Positions 9,303 through 17,699 of a DNA stretch of 64,000 nt are shown here, piece after piece (the stretch's first letter is position 1; every line of letters starts with the position of its first letter). The stretch comes from Pyrobaculum sp. WP30 (GTDB lineage: Archaea > Thermoproteota > Thermoprotei > Thermoproteales > Thermoproteaceae), in the NCBI GenBank assembly GCA_001189275.1, contig CP012158.1:930001-994000 (forward strand). Reading direction: 5' to 3'. Made by a program: the position numbers and the translations under genes. The notes beneath the pieces were generated by a model, which did not search any database, had not been told where the DNA came from, and was given only the letters and a program-made list of their open reading frames with translations.

Positions 9303-10099
9303 GCCTCTTCTGGCCTCAAGTCGTCGCATTTTTTAATTTTTACCTCGTCGCCGGGCCTTAGGCCGTGTGTCGCGGCGGCGCTTCCCATGACCACCGCCAG
9401 CTCTAGAAACCCCTCGCTGTTTATCAACGCCACGGTGTCTCCGGGCGACGCTTTGCCGTAGGTCTCCACGTATTTGGCCTTGATCGGCCCGCGCGGGGTC
9501 TCTACGCACAGCACGTCGCCGAGGGAGGCCACGTCCCTCACCTCGTCTCTGGCGGAGGTGTAGACGTTGCCGAAGCGGTCCACGTAGACGACCCGGGCGT
9601 GGATAACGCCGACCTCCAGCCGCGCCCTCGGGAGGTCCAGCCGCCTCCAGCCCGTCGCAGGTACGCCGAGCATCCGCGGCTCTACGCCCAGGGAGAGGTA
9701 GGCGGCGGCTGGGGCGAAGACGTCGCGGCCGTGGAAGGTGTGCGACGTCTCTGGCAGCCGGGTAGTTATGTGGTAGACCTCCTCGACGCCGTCTTCCTCA
9801 GCCGCCGGCGACAGAAGGCCGTTGTCGGGGCCTACGAAGTAGAAGCGGCGTGTCTTCACGATCAGCGGAGCCCTCTCCGTCCCAACGCCGGGGTCTACCA
9901 CCGCGACGAAGACGGTGCGTGGGGGGAACCACCTATACGCCGCCTTCAACACAAAGGCGCCTGTCAAGACGTCTTGCGGCGGTATGTCGTGGGTTATGTC
10001 GACGATCTGCGCCCGGGGATTTATGCTCAGGATTACGCCCTTCATGACGCCGACGAAGTAGTCCCTGGTGCCGAAGTCGGTTAGGAGCGCGACCGCCAC
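9299..10099 (-). CDS. S-adenosyl-L-methionine hydroxide adenosyltransferase (DUF62 family)
   Basis: About 266 residues. VALLTDFGTRDYFVGVMKG and VDITHDIPPQDVLTGAF are the N-terminal domain signatures. VVDPGVGTERAPLIVKT, FVGPDNGLLSP and HGRDVFAPAAAYLSLG complete the SAM-binding site. The enzyme cleaves SAM with water to adenosine and methionine. Start taken at GTG 10097-10099, since the only earlier ATG-frame start (10162) lies beyond the TATA box at about 10110-10124. That box is shared with the divergent GTPase gene. Family assignment is secure; the in vivo role is unclear. Confidence 0.9.
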   Translation of the reverse strand: MAVALLTDFGTRDYFVGVMKGVILSINPRAQIVDITHDIPPQDVLTGAFVLKAAYRWFPPRTVFVAVVDPGVGTERAPLIVKTRRFYFVGPDNGLLSPAAEEDGVEEVYHITTRLPETSHTFHGRDVFAPAAAYLSLGVEPRMLGVPATGWRRLDLPRARLEVGVIHARVVYVDRFGNVYTSARDEVRDVASLGDVLCVETPRGPIKAKYVETYGKASPGDTVALINSEGFLELAVVMGSAAATHGLRPGDEVKIKKCDDLRPEEA

Positions 10100-10107
10100 G
10101 TTTTTTA

Positions 10108-10124
10108 CAAGACTTTTATATATG
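10108..10124. promoter_or_regulatory. shared divergent TATA region
   Basis: A single TTTTATATATG stretch lies about 20 nt before the GTG start of the plus-strand GTPase (10140) and 15-18 nt before the GTG start of the minus-strand SAM-cleaving enzyme (10099). No second AT-rich box exists in the 40-bp gap, so both genes appear to use the same nearly symmetric element. Confidence 0.6.
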
Positions 10125-10139
10125 TAGGCAGCGGCCGAC

Positions 10140-11177
10140 GTGGAGACCGTGGAGAAGTCCAAGCTCCCCTACGTCTACTCGGCAGATGAGCTGATCTCTA
10201 TGTTCCTCGCCGTCTACGAGAGAGAAGAGGCGAGGGGCTCCTCCGCCGAGCCCGCCTTCGTGAAGCAGAAGAGGCTTGAAATTAGGCGCATAGTGGCGTC
10301 GGGCAAGGCCCTGGCCTCCACCCTGAGGGAGACCGCCTTGAAGATGCCGTTTCTCGACAAGCTCCACCCCTTCTACCGCGACTTAATCGACGTCTCCTTC
10401 GGCGCCCAGACGTATAGACACGCCGTGGCTAAGGTGGGCAGGGCCCACCTGGCTGTCAAGGCCATCGCCAAGGAGGCCATCACCGCCGTCAAGTCGGCGC
10501 CTGACAAGGCGGCGTTGCTCAAGGCGAGGAAGATGTACAAGGCCAGGGTGGTGGACCTCCTAAACGACCTGGCGCCGGAGCTAGACAAGCTGAAAGAGGT
10601 GGTTCTGTTCCTCAGGAGGCTCCCCTCCGTAGACCCCTCCCTCTTCACGGTGGTGGTGGCGGGGGCGCCCAACGTGGGGAAGAGCAGCTTCGTCAGGTGC
10701 GTATCCACGGCGAAGCCCGAGGTGGCGGAGTACCCCTTCACCACGAAGCAGATCCACCTGGGCCACATAATCCTCAGGGGTGACAAGATACAGGTGGTAG
10801 ACACGCCGGGCCTCCTGGACCGGCCGCTGAGCGAGCGCAACGCCATTGAGCGGCAGGCCGTGCTCGCCCTCCGCCACCTGGCAGGCGTCATCCTCTTCCT
10901 AGTGGACCCCACCCCCCACGGCGGCTTTGGTCTGGAGATGCAGCACAACCTCTACAGGGAGATCACGACGAGCTTCCAGACGCCCGTCGTCGCCGCGGTG
11001 AACAAGATAGACATAGCGTCGCGGGAGGAGCTGGAGCGTGCCCGCCTCCTCTTCTCCCCGGCGGCTGAAATCTCGACGCTTAACTGCCAAGGCACAAAGG
11101 AGCTGATGGACTACGTATTGACCAAATACTACGTCCCGGCCGCCCTCGAGAAGCTCCGCGCCGCCCGGCTCCGCTAG
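10140..11177 (+). CDS. NOG1-like GTPase (OBG/NOG1 group)
   Basis: A 345-residue P-loop GTPase. A helical N-terminal domain of about 165 residues (NOG1_N type) is followed by G1 [12 protein letters not shown], switch region [14 protein letters not shown]3 [17 protein letters not shown] and G4 [10 protein letters not shown]. This order is that of NOG1, which acts in large ribosomal subunit assembly in eukaryotes; the archaeal members are thought to do likewise. GTG start set by the shared TATA box. The 3' end overlaps rtcA convergently by 4 nt. Confidence 0.9.
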   Translation: METVEKSKLPYVYSADELISMFLAVYEREEARGSSAEPAFVKQKRLEIRRIVASGKALASTLRETALKMPFLDKLHPFYRDLIDVSFGAQTYRHAVAKVGRAHLAVKAIAKEAITAVKSAPDKAALLKARKMYKARVVDLLNDLAPELDKLKEVVLFLRRLPSVDPSLFTVVVAGAPNVGKSSFVRCVSTAKPEVAEYPFTTKQIHLGHIILRGDKIQVVDTPGLLDRPLSERNAIERQAVLALRHLAGVILFLVDPTPHGGFGLEMQHNLYREITTSFQTPVVAAVNKIDIASREELERARLLFSPAAEISTLNCQGTKELMDYVLTKYYVPAALEKLRAARLR

Positions 11178-12220
11178 CGGCTGAAGCCGACCCCCTCCAC
11201 CTCTATGACGTGCCTCGCCCCGGCCCTCTCCAGTCTGAACTTGACGGGGAGGAACTGCTCCACGATGTATATGTTGGTCTGGAGGTGGGTGGTGACCTCC
11301 GACGTCGAGAGCCTGCTTCTGCCCTCCGCCAGCGCCATGTACACCACCGCCATGTCCGCCATGTGGGGGTCTAGCGACGCGCCTGTCTTCAACACGGCGG
11401 CCAGCTTCTCGGCGGCCTCGCGGCCCACCGCCTCCGCCGGCTTCCCCCGCTCCCCCAGCGCGTCTCCCCCCACCACGTTGCCCAGGTCTGAGACGGCCCA
11501 CAGCACCACGCCGCTCCCAGGCCCCAGCCCGTCGCTCCGCGTCTCCACGGCCACGTCGGCGGAGTAGCCCAAGGCCGCCAAGACCTCACGCGCCGCCTTA
11601 GCCTGCCTCTCCGCCACGTGGCTCGGGAGGTTCACAGCGTGGGATATGCCGGCTATCTTCACCACGCGGCCGAACTCCGGCGAGTCCACCGCAACCAGCC
11701 TCTTCACGGGCTCCACCTTCACTACTACCTTCCCCCCGCCCTTGGGGTAGTGGCCCCGCCTAATGAGCTCTATCTCGACGCGGCCCCCGAAGCGGGCGAT
11801 GACAGGGGCGAAGACGTGCCGCATGTAGTCCACGGGGGGCGCCCACGCCACGTCGGTCCCGCCAGTGATGACCAGTTGCGTGGGACATGGCGCGAAGAGG
11901 AGCATGGGGGCCAGGGTCTGGATGACAAGCGACACGCTGCCGGCGGTCCCGATGTCGATGTCGAACGTGCCGCACCTCGGCGACTTCGGCTTGAAGAAAA
12001 GCCTAGTGGAGCCCTTCGCCGCCCCCTCCACCTCTGCATCTGTCAACTGCGCCGCCGCCAAGACGCCGGTGAGGTGCTGAGGCTGGAGGCCTGGGTTTGC
12101 TCTCTTCGCCCTGATGTTGACGATCTCCACAGGCCTCCCCAGGAGGGCCGACAGAGCGATAGAAGTGCGGAGGATCTGCCCGCCCCCCTCGCCGTAGGAC
12201 CCGTCGATGCGCACGGCCAT
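11174..12220 (-). CDS. rtcA: RNA 3'-terminal phosphate cyclase
   Basis: A 348-residue Rtc[21 protein letters not shown] is the diagnostic N-terminus, [11 protein letters not shown] and [13 protein letters not shown] are core blocks, and [15 protein letters not shown] holds the catalytic His that is adenylylated. The enzyme converts 3'-phosphate RNA ends to 2',3'-cyclic phosphates using ATP. The start is the ATG of MAVRIDG at 12220, because the minus-strand TATA (TTTTTAAAC, about 12240-12248) is placed for it; an ATG six codons upstream would precede the transcript. No tRNA-ligase or archease gene lies beside it. Confidence 0.95.
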   Translation of the reverse strand: MAVRIDGSYGEGGGQILRTSIALSALLGRPVEIVNIRAKRANPGLQPQHLTGVLAAAQLTDAEVEGAAKGSTRLFFKPKSPRCGTFDIDIGTAGSVSLVIQTLAPMLLFAPCPTQLVITGGTDVAWAPPVDYMRHVFAPVIARFGGRVEIELIRRGHYPKGGGKVVVKVEPVKRLVAVDSPEFGRVVKIAGISHAVNLPSHVAERQAKAAREVLAALGYSADVAVETRSDGLGPGSGVVLWAVSDLGNVVGGDALGERGKPAEAVGREAAEKLAAVLKTGASLDPHMADMAVVYMALAEGRSRLSTSEVTTHLQTNIYIVEQFLPVKFRLERAGARHVIEVEGVGFSR

Positions 12221-12442
12221 AGGCGGAGGTATCCACATGTTTAAAAACAGCCCCGTAGCCGAGCAACGCGAGGAACAGGTGGAGAGGCGCCCCCGCGCGC
12301 CGTTGCCTTATACGCGGCTTAGAGGACATCGGCATCGTCGATCGGCGTGTCGGCAATAACGAGGGGCGTTCGACATCTCGTTTTTTGCTGGTAGGTATTA
12401 AAGCTCGCCGAATGTGCAAGGTCGCCCGTGCGGCTGTAGGAC

Positions 12443-12451
12443 ATTTATAAA
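12443..12451 (+). promoter_or_regulatory. TATA promoter of psmB
   Basis: ATTTATAAA about 20 nt before the ATG at 12471. This excludes the in-frame start near 12414, which would place the promoter inside the gene. Confidence 0.65.
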
Positions 12452-12470
12452 CCCGAGTTATGTCTGGGCC

Positions 12471-13082
12471 ATGGGTGAGGAGGTTCAGATAGGCGCAACT
12501 GCCGTGGGGGTAAAAGTGAACGAGGGCGTTGTGCTGGCGGCTGAGAAGAGAGTGTCATACGGCTTCTACACGTTGAGCAAAACCGGCAAGAAGGTGTTTA
12601 TCATAGACGACCGGCTGGCGATAGCCTCCGCCGGCATAATAGCCGACATGCAGACCCTCGCCAAGATTCTTAAGCTCAACGCCCGGGCCTACGAGCTAGA
12701 CATGAAGAGGAAGCCGACTGTAAAAGCCATGGCTAAGCTTCTCTCCGTAGTTATGTTCAGCAGGCGTTTCATGCCCTTCTTCGCCGAGGTGTTGGTAGGG
12801 GGCGTAGACGAAGAGGGGGCTCATCTAATCGTGATGGACCCGCTGGGGAGCTTGATAGAGGACAACTACGCCGCGCTGGGCACCGGCGCCAAGGTGGCCA
12901 TCGGCATACTCGACGCCGCCTACCGCCCCGACATGACGCTTCAAGAAGCCAAGAAGCTCGCGGTACAGGCCATAAAGGCCGCCATCGAGAGAGACCCCGT
13001 CTCCGGCGGCGGAATAGACGTCGCAGTCCTCGACAAAAACGGCGCAGGAGAGGAGGAGATAAAACTCCAGCTAACGCTCTAA
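12471..13082 (+). CDS. psmB: proteasome beta subunit, probably catalytically silent
   Basis: A 203-residue 20S proteasome beta subunit. Against the Thermoplasma mature start TTTVG, this protein reads G-A-T-A-V-G at residues 8-13. The position of the catalytic Thr1 is therefore Ala9, with a Thr one residue later. The acidic residue at 17 (AAEKR) and Lys33 (KTGKK) align intact, as does the C-terminal [11 protein letters not shown]. Crenarchaea carry two beta subunits, and this resembles the second one. It may contribute structure while the other subunit cleaves peptides. Monocistronic with its own TATA box. Confidence 0.92.
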   Translation: MGEEVQIGATAVGVKVNEGVVLAAEKRVSYGFYTLSKTGKKVFIIDDRLAIASAGIIADMQTLAKILKLNARAYELDMKRKPTVKAMAKLLSVVMFSRRFMPFFAEVLVGGVDEEGAHLIVMDPLGSLIEDNYAALGTGAKVAIGILDAAYRPDMTLQEAKKLAVQAIKAAIERDPVSGGGIDVAVLDKNGAGEEEIKLQLTL

Positions 13083-13263
13083 GAGACTACGTTGCGGCGC
13101 CTCCTTATAAACGATTGACGGGGACAACCCGACTTCACGTAAGCCGGAGCTACTAATGTGCGAAAAGGAGGATCTGCTTAATATCATTAACCCAATTCTC
13201 TCATGCCATTACTAATATCTAATAGTTGAATTATATAAATGTAAAGAGAAGAAGTGGGGTGTT

Positions 13264-13740
13264 TTACAGACCGACTACTGCAATAAGGCCAAACGCCAGG
13301 GCCATGAAAAGCATTACCAAAGTTATCACGACGACGCACGCCTTTGCCGCGCGCTCCATTACATTTGCCGCCGCAAGGGCTACGACAACGGCCACTACGT
13401 TTTTTGTGAAGTTTAAGATGGCCACTGTGCCATCCGTCACGTTGCTATCAATCATCTTCGTACCGGTAATCACTACTAACATCGTCACAACCCATACAAA
13501 GATATACACTAGAGGCCCAAAAACCTTCACGGCTCTGGGTATGCGGTCGCATATCGGCTTCTCATCCAACTCCCACTCCACCGCTTGAAGGCCTATAATA
13601 ACGATTAACATGTTTGTTGCGAAGTTTAAGACAGCTTTCGTGTAGTCTGTACTGGTAGCAACACTTACACCGGTATATATCAGCAGGCCCAACACAAATG
13701 CTGTATATATTACACTCCTTCGCATATACATCAAAATCAA
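13264..13740 (-). CDS. four-helix membrane protein, hypothetical
   Basis: Up to 158 residues with four clear transmembrane segments: IYTAFVLGLLIYTGVSVA, AVLNFATNMLIVIIGLQAV, LVYIFVWVVTMLVVITG and VVVITLVMLFMALAFGLIAV. The second and third intervals repeat the pattern A-[IV]-L-N-F-x-x-N, which suggests an internal duplication of a two-helix unit. A minus-strand CTTATATATG box at about 13744-13752 precedes it; leaderless spacing favours the start MRRSVIY near 13725. AT-richer than its neighbours. No family recognised. Confidence 0.65.
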   Translation of the reverse strand: MILMYMRRSVIYTAFVLGLLIYTGVSVATSTDYTKAVLNFATNMLIVIIGLQAVEWELDEKPICDRIPRAVKVFGPLVYIFVWVVTMLVVITGTKMIDSNVTDGTVAILNFTKNVVAVVVALAAANVMERAAKACVVVITLVMLFMALAFGLIAVVGL

Positions 13741-14250
13741 CTTACATATATAAGCCTGTTTTGGCTATACAAGCGGTATCAGTAAAGCCAGCACCACCCC
13801 GATCAGCCAGAAGAGGCGCTTATCTAAAGTGAATTTCAACAACACCACGACGATATTAAACAAGTGGACCTGACCAGCGGCGACCCCACGACATTACGAC
13901 GTAGTTGCGGCGACCAAAACTGCATTTACCAGAGTGCTCGCCGCCGTGTCGATCCAAGTAGTGACGTATCTGCCACTCGTCGAAGCCCAGTTGAGGCCGC
14001 GTAAGAATCTCGTCAACGTGACGCTCAATTACAGAGGAGAATTAGCCTCCACCTGTCGTCTGTGGTGTAGACAGCGCCACGAGACTCATGGCAACTCGGA
14101 ATTTACTTCACCATGTTAAGGAGTAGCCCCATGACAAGAAACGAAATTCATGTTGAGAGGCCACTGGGTACGTGGAGCTTTCATTGAGGCCCTGGCGGGC
14201 CGCTCCAGTCCGTCTCTACTTGTGTGTTGTTAATAAAGCTTTTGGAGAGA
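13741..14250. other. AT-rich gap with short decayed frames
   Basis: No gene I can defend. The minus strand holds a 30-residue hydrophobic tail (LFWLIGVVLALLIPLV, ending at about 13768), in frame with an earlier piece (RYVTTWIDTAASTLVN) but separated from it by a stop at about 13898. The plus strand has one 61-codon frame at 13934-14119 without a promoter. This could be a dead copy of the adjacent small membrane protein. Confidence 0.35.
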
Positions 14251-14253
14251 AAA

Positions 14254-14263
14254 ATTTATAAAC
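14254..14263 (+). promoter_or_regulatory. TATA box of the 5S rRNA gene
   Basis: TTTATAAACT about 20 nt before the 5' end of the 5S rRNA, inside an A-rich run (AAAAATTTATA). Position and strength fit a stable-RNA promoter. Confidence 0.7.
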
Positions 14264-14282
14264 TAAAGATTCCGGAGTTTTT

Positions 14283-14412
14283 GCCCCTAACCCGGCCATA
14301 GGCGCCGGTGCTACGCCCGGTCTCTTCAGAACCCGGAAGCTAAGGCCGGCGCCGCGGACGGGAGTACTGGGGTCCGCGAGGCCCCGGGAAACCGCCGTGC
14401 TGGGAGGGGGCT
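14283..14412 (+). rRNA. rrf: 5S ribosomal RNA
   Basis: About 129 nt. The ends GCCCC and GGGGGC pair as helix I. ACCCGGAAGCTAAG is the conserved 5S loop, and GGGAGTACTGGGGTCCGCGAGG matches the loop E / helix IV region. The gene stands alone, with neither 16S nor 23S nearby, as is normal for crenarchaea. It ends about 4 nt before the stop of a convergent protein gene. Confidence 0.93.
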
Positions 14413-14415
14413 TCT

Positions 14416-15039
14416 CTACGGCGTGTTGCTCACCTTCACAGCGGTTATGTAGTCAACTGTGACTTCAAAATTCCACGCGGTAGAGGGCGCGCCGCGCTGT
14501 ATGGAGAACTTGGCGGAGGCTACTAGGTAGCCGTCGCAGAATACGTCTACGTTATAATCAGTGGCGGGGGCTTGGAAGAGGGAGACTGACCCGTCTGAGG
14601 CTGTGTATGTAAAAAGCTGGAGCCACCTACCCCCCGTCATGGCGTCTACTACGCGGACGTAGCAACCGGCGAGAGGTTTGCCGTCTTTCTCTCTTATGGT
14701 GATTGTAATTGGGTATACCCACGTTCTTATCTTCCCGCTTGTGGGGGCCCCCAGCTCAACGACGTCGCGGGACACGGCGCTGTCGTACACCCAGATCACC
14801 CGGCCCGAGGCCGCCTCCTCAAGCGACGCAACGCCCCAGGCCACCCGCAGGGTGAAGCCGCCCTTCCAGGGCACGCCGTAAACCAGATCGCCTCTAACCA
14901 CGTAGCTGAGAGCCACGAGGCGGCCCTCCTCGTCGTAGACAGCCACGGTGCCGTACCCCAGCGGCCTGTCGTTCCAGTCCCTCACCTCAAGGGCCGCCGC
15001 CACCGCCGCGAGGAGGAAAACCGCCAGGAGAAGCCTCAC
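14416..15039 (-). CDS. secreted protein with carboxypeptidase-regulatory-like folds
   Basis: 207 residues. The N-terminus MRLLLAVFLLAAVAAA is a signal peptide. The mature part has an Ig-like character: repeated G-x-P-L-[AG]-x-[GC] turns (DRPLGYGTVAVYD, GKPLAGCYVRVVD) followed by T-x-x-D-G, typical of carboxypeptidase-regulatory or CarboxypepD_reg-like beta sandwiches. Two such units seem present. No membrane anchor at the C-terminus. Probably exported; function unknown. Confidence 0.75.
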   Translation of the reverse strand: MRLLLAVFLLAAVAAALEVRDWNDRPLGYGTVAVYDEEGRLVALSYVVRGDLVYGVPWKGGFTLRVAWGVASLEEAASGRVIWVYDSAVSRDVVELGAPTSGKIRTWVYPITITIREKDGKPLAGCYVRVVDAMTGGRWLQLFTYTASDGSVSLFQAPATDYNVDVFCDGYLVASAKFSIQRGAPSTAWNFEVTVDYITAVKVSNTP

Positions 15040-15083
15040 GGAAGTACGTGGGAACCGTTAAAAATTCTTTTCGCCGGCTCTCC

Positions 15084-16001
15084 GTGAAGATCCTCCTGTT
15101 CGGCGGGCTCGGGTTCATAGGGGTAAACCTGGCCGAGGCCCTCTCGGGCCACGAGCTCTACGTTGCGCACAGGCCCGGCGCCAGGGAGAAGAAACGCGAC
15201 CTCGCCGACTTCGCGTCCCGGTACGCGTCGTTGCTGGAGTACAGAGAGCCTGGGGAGGCGCTGAAGGCCGCGAGGCCTGACGTCTTGATCAACTTGGTGG
15301 GGGAGTACTTCGGCGACCCCCAGACGCTTTGGGAGGCAAACGCCGAGTTCCCCCGGCGCCTCTGCGAGGCGGCGAGGGGTCTCGGGTGGCGGGGCAAGGT
15401 GATCCACTTCTCCGCCGCGACTGTCCGCGGGCCGGTGGGCGACGTCATCACGGAGGAGCCCCGGCACCTCGAGGGCATCCAGCCCGCCTCAGACTTCGAC
15501 AGGTCTAAGGCCGCCGGCGAGGAGACCGTGGCGAGTTGTTTCGACGACTGGGTGATCATAAGGCCCACGCTGGTCTACGGCAGGTTCAACAACCACCCGG
15601 AGTGGGTCGCCTTGACGAAGATGGTGACCCGCGGCTTTGCCCCCATGGTGGGTGCGGGGGTATCTGCCATATCTGTAAAGGAGCTGGGGAGGGCCGTCAG
15701 CGCCGCCTTGCCGCTGTCTCGGGAGTACTTCTTCGCAACGGAGTGCCAGCCGAGGCCGCTGTCTGACTTCGTCAAGGCCATCGCCAAGGCGCTGGGGGCC
15801 CGGGCGGTCCCGGTGCCGGTCCCCAAGGCCCTCCTCAAGGCGGCGGCGCCCAAGGACCTCAAGAAGCACATGCCGTTTCTAGACAAGGCCTTCAGTTGCG
15901 AGAAGATGAGGAGGCTCCTCGGCTTTGCGCCGGAGCCGCGCTTCGAGGAGGAGGTGGCGGAAATGGCGCTCTACATAGCATCTACATTTAAAAAGAAGTA
16001 G
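15084..16001 (+). CDS. NAD(P)-dependent epimerase/dehydratase, NDUFA9-like atypical SDR
   Basis: About 305 residues. MKILLFGGLGFIGVNLAEAL gives the Rossmann GGxGFIG loop. VIHFSAATVRG, the SDFDRSKAAGEE segment (Lys of the SDR centre) and IIRPTLVYGRFNN are typical of the NDUFA9/YbjT-like branch, in which the classic Tyr is often displaced. The likely start is GTG 15084, about 20 nt after a TTAAAAATTC box; a longer frame opens at 15048. Substrate unknown. Followed closely by two small genes that have their own TATA boxes. Confidence 0.8.
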   Translation: MKILLFGGLGFIGVNLAEALSGHELYVAHRPGAREKKRDLADFASRYASLLEYREPGEALKAARPDVLINLVGEYFGDPQTLWEANAEFPRRLCEAARGLGWRGKVIHFSAATVRGPVGDVITEEPRHLEGIQPASDFDRSKAAGEETVASCFDDWVIIRPTLVYGRFNNHPEWVALTKMVTRGFAPMVGAGVSAISVKELGRAVSAALPLSREYFFATECQPRPLSDFVKAIAKALGARAVPVPVPKALLKAAAPKDLKKHMPFLDKAFSCEKMRRLLGFAPEPRFEEEVAEMALYIASTFKKK

Positions 16002-16014
16002 GTTTGCGTATTTT

Positions 16015-16296
16015 ATGTCTCCTCCCGTGGTCTTCATCTTCAGGGACTGCCCCCCTCCCCACCTCATGGCCCTCGCCGAGTGGGGCTTCTCGGTGGCTTC
16101 GCTCTCTAGGTGCCCCGGCGTGGAGCACGTGGCAGACGTAAGGAGCTACATTAAGGGGAAGTTCGTCATCATAGTCGGCGACAGGAAGCTGGCGGAGGAG
16201 CTGAGGGTCGGCCACGCCACAGTCGCCGAGGTGGAGAAATTCCTCCGATGGCTCTCCAAGGGGGTGCCTGCGGTGTATAAGCCCTATATGCAGTAA
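16015..16296 (+). CDS. small protein of a three-member family (member A)
   Basis: 93 residues, no named domain. The C-terminal half, KFVIIVGDRKLAEELRVGHA then VEKFLRWL, is clearly shared with the small genes at 42386-42625 and 46769-46975. The pattern is F-V-hydrophobic, about six residues, L-A-[EQ]-x-L-x-x-G, then E-[VL]-E-x-F-x-R-[WY]. The N-terminal half looks like a beta-alpha-beta unit (VVFIFRDCPPPHLMALAEWG). The family reads as a compact alpha/beta domain of unknown role. A TTTAAAAA box at about 15986-15996 sets the ATG start. Confidence 0.7.
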   Translation: MSPPVVFIFRDCPPPHLMALAEWGFSVASLSRCPGVEHVADVRSYIKGKFVIIVGDRKLAEELRVGHATVAEVEKFLRWLSKGVPAVYKPYMQ

Positions 16297-16325
16297 TCTT
16301 TAAATACGGAGGGGGCCTATGAGGC

Positions 16326-16910
16326 ATGAGTTTTGAGAAGAACCTCCTCGAGAGGATCGCCTCCTACATCCCCGGATACGCGGGGTACAAGGAGAAGGAA
16401 GTGCGGAGGGAGACAGACGCCCTCCTCAGGAGGCACATCGCCTCCATCTTGTCCTCGGCGGCCGCCCAGCTGGTGCTCAGCCCCACAGACGCGAGGGCCG
16501 TCGCGGCGAACCCCGACGCGAGGTTTCTCTGGGACTCAGTGAAGGCGGCGCTGGACAAGGTGACGCAGAAGATAGACAAGGCGCCGCACGGCTACTCCGG
16601 CTTCTTCGACCTGGTGAAGGTGGACGATGCGGCGCTGGAGCAAGTGTACAGACACGACCTGGCTCTGGTGGAGGCGGCCAAGAAGGCGGCGGACGCGGTG
16701 GCCTCCCTCAAGGCGCTCAGGCCGGGCACGGCGGAGTGGGCCGACGCCCTTAGGCAGATCCTCGCGGCGCTCCAGAGCCTTGACGCGGCTGTAGACGAGA
16801 GGAACAAGATCCTGAAAGGCATAGCAGAGGTGCCTCCGCCCGTGTGGGAGAAGCCGGCTGGCGGGGAGAAGAAGAAAGGCCTCCTGGACCGCCTCTTCAA
16901 GAGGGGCTAA
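16326..16910 (+). CDS. conserved helical hypothetical protein
   Basis: 194 residues, almost wholly helical: EKNLLERIASYIPGYAGYKE, then Ala-rich helices, ending in a basic tail (GEKKKGLLDRLFKRG). The opening phrase with ERI-x-x-YIPGYxGY resembles the start of small proteins linked to SPFH or zinc-ribbon operons in archaea, and an SPFH operon does follow 800 bp downstream. I do not assign a function. TTTAAATAC at about 16295-16303 is its TATA box. It ends 14 nt inside the convergent ZIP transporter gene. Confidence 0.65.
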   Translation: MSFEKNLLERIASYIPGYAGYKEKEVRRETDALLRRHIASILSSAAAQLVLSPTDARAVAANPDARFLWDSVKAALDKVTQKIDKAPHGYSGFFDLVKVDDAALEQVYRHDLALVEAAKKAADAVASLKALRPGTAEWADALRQILAALQSLDAAVDERNKILKGIAEVPPPVWEKPAGGEKKKGLLDRLFKRG

Positions 16911-17646
16911 ACGCCGTGTCTAGGTACAACATGAGGAGGACCCCCGTTATGAAGCCGAAAGTGGGATAAGCCTTCCTCCTCCCCTCGGCGTAGATGTCTG
17001 GGTACAGCTCCGCCACGGTCACGTAGAGCATCGCGCCGCCGGCGACCCCCATGGCGAGCCCCAACACGGAGGGCAGACCAGCCGCCGCGACGCCGGAGGC
17101 GACGGCGGCCCCGCCCTCAACCAACGCGCTGAGGAGCCCCACCGCCACGGCGGTTCTCACCAGCCGGTACCGGAGCAACGGCATCACCACGGCGGCGCCC
17201 TCAGGCACGTCTTGTATCGCTATGGCCAGCGCCGTGACGAAGCCCAGCTCCACGTGGTAGGCCGTGGAGACCCCACGGCGAGGCCCTCTGGGATGTTGTG
17301 GATGGTTATGGCAAGCGCCACCAGCCAACTCCTCTTCACCTTATTCGCCAGCTCTGGAGGCCCCTCGTACCCGCGCATGAGGTGTTCATGCGGCGTAAAG
17401 AGGTCGAGCAACCGGATAAGCGCAACTCCGCCCAGGATGCCCAACCCCACCTGCCAGAACCCCCACCCCTCCACGCCGGGGTATCAAGCTGGTGAAGCTT
17501 GCCACCAACATGACGCCGCCTGTGAGGCCGAGGCCGAGGTCTAGAAGCCTCTCTTCGTCCCTCCTCAACAACGTCAGCAACGCCAGGGGCACCCCCAGAA
17601 GAGTCCCCACAGTGACGATGAGGGCGTTCTGTAGAAACGGCTCCAC
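16897..17646 (-). pseudogene. ZIP-family metal transporter with two compensating frameshifts
   Basis: Three frames make one ZIP protein. Residues from ATG 17646 give MEPFLQNALIVTVGTLLGVP. An extra C in the run at 17478-17481 (plus-strand G's) shifts to the frame with VALAITIHNIPEGLAVG, the TM4 metal motif. A missing G in the run at 17271-17274 shifts to VELGFVTALAIAIQDVPEG and the remaining helices. Restoring both gives a continuous polytopic protein of about 250 residues. The middle frame keeps its motifs, so decay is recent, or these are sequencing errors in 4-nt homopolymers. TM5 has QDVPEG in place of the commoner HE[IL]P. Confidence 0.75.
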
Positions 17647-17699
17647 GGAAACAGGAGGGTTCGGAGCTTAAATATTTAAACCGACACACCGGGCGGACA

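Noticed and set aside
1081-12235. Repeated CCTCCGCCTATGG at the start codons of the ACT and rtcA genes
   Set aside because: Found at two leaderless starts only; not a Shine-Dalgarno orientation and probably chance in GC-rich DNA.
13934-14119. 61-codon plus-strand frame in the AT-rich gap before 5S rRNA
   Set aside because: Some protein-like composition, but no promoter or family; an opposite-strand fragment is equally plausible.
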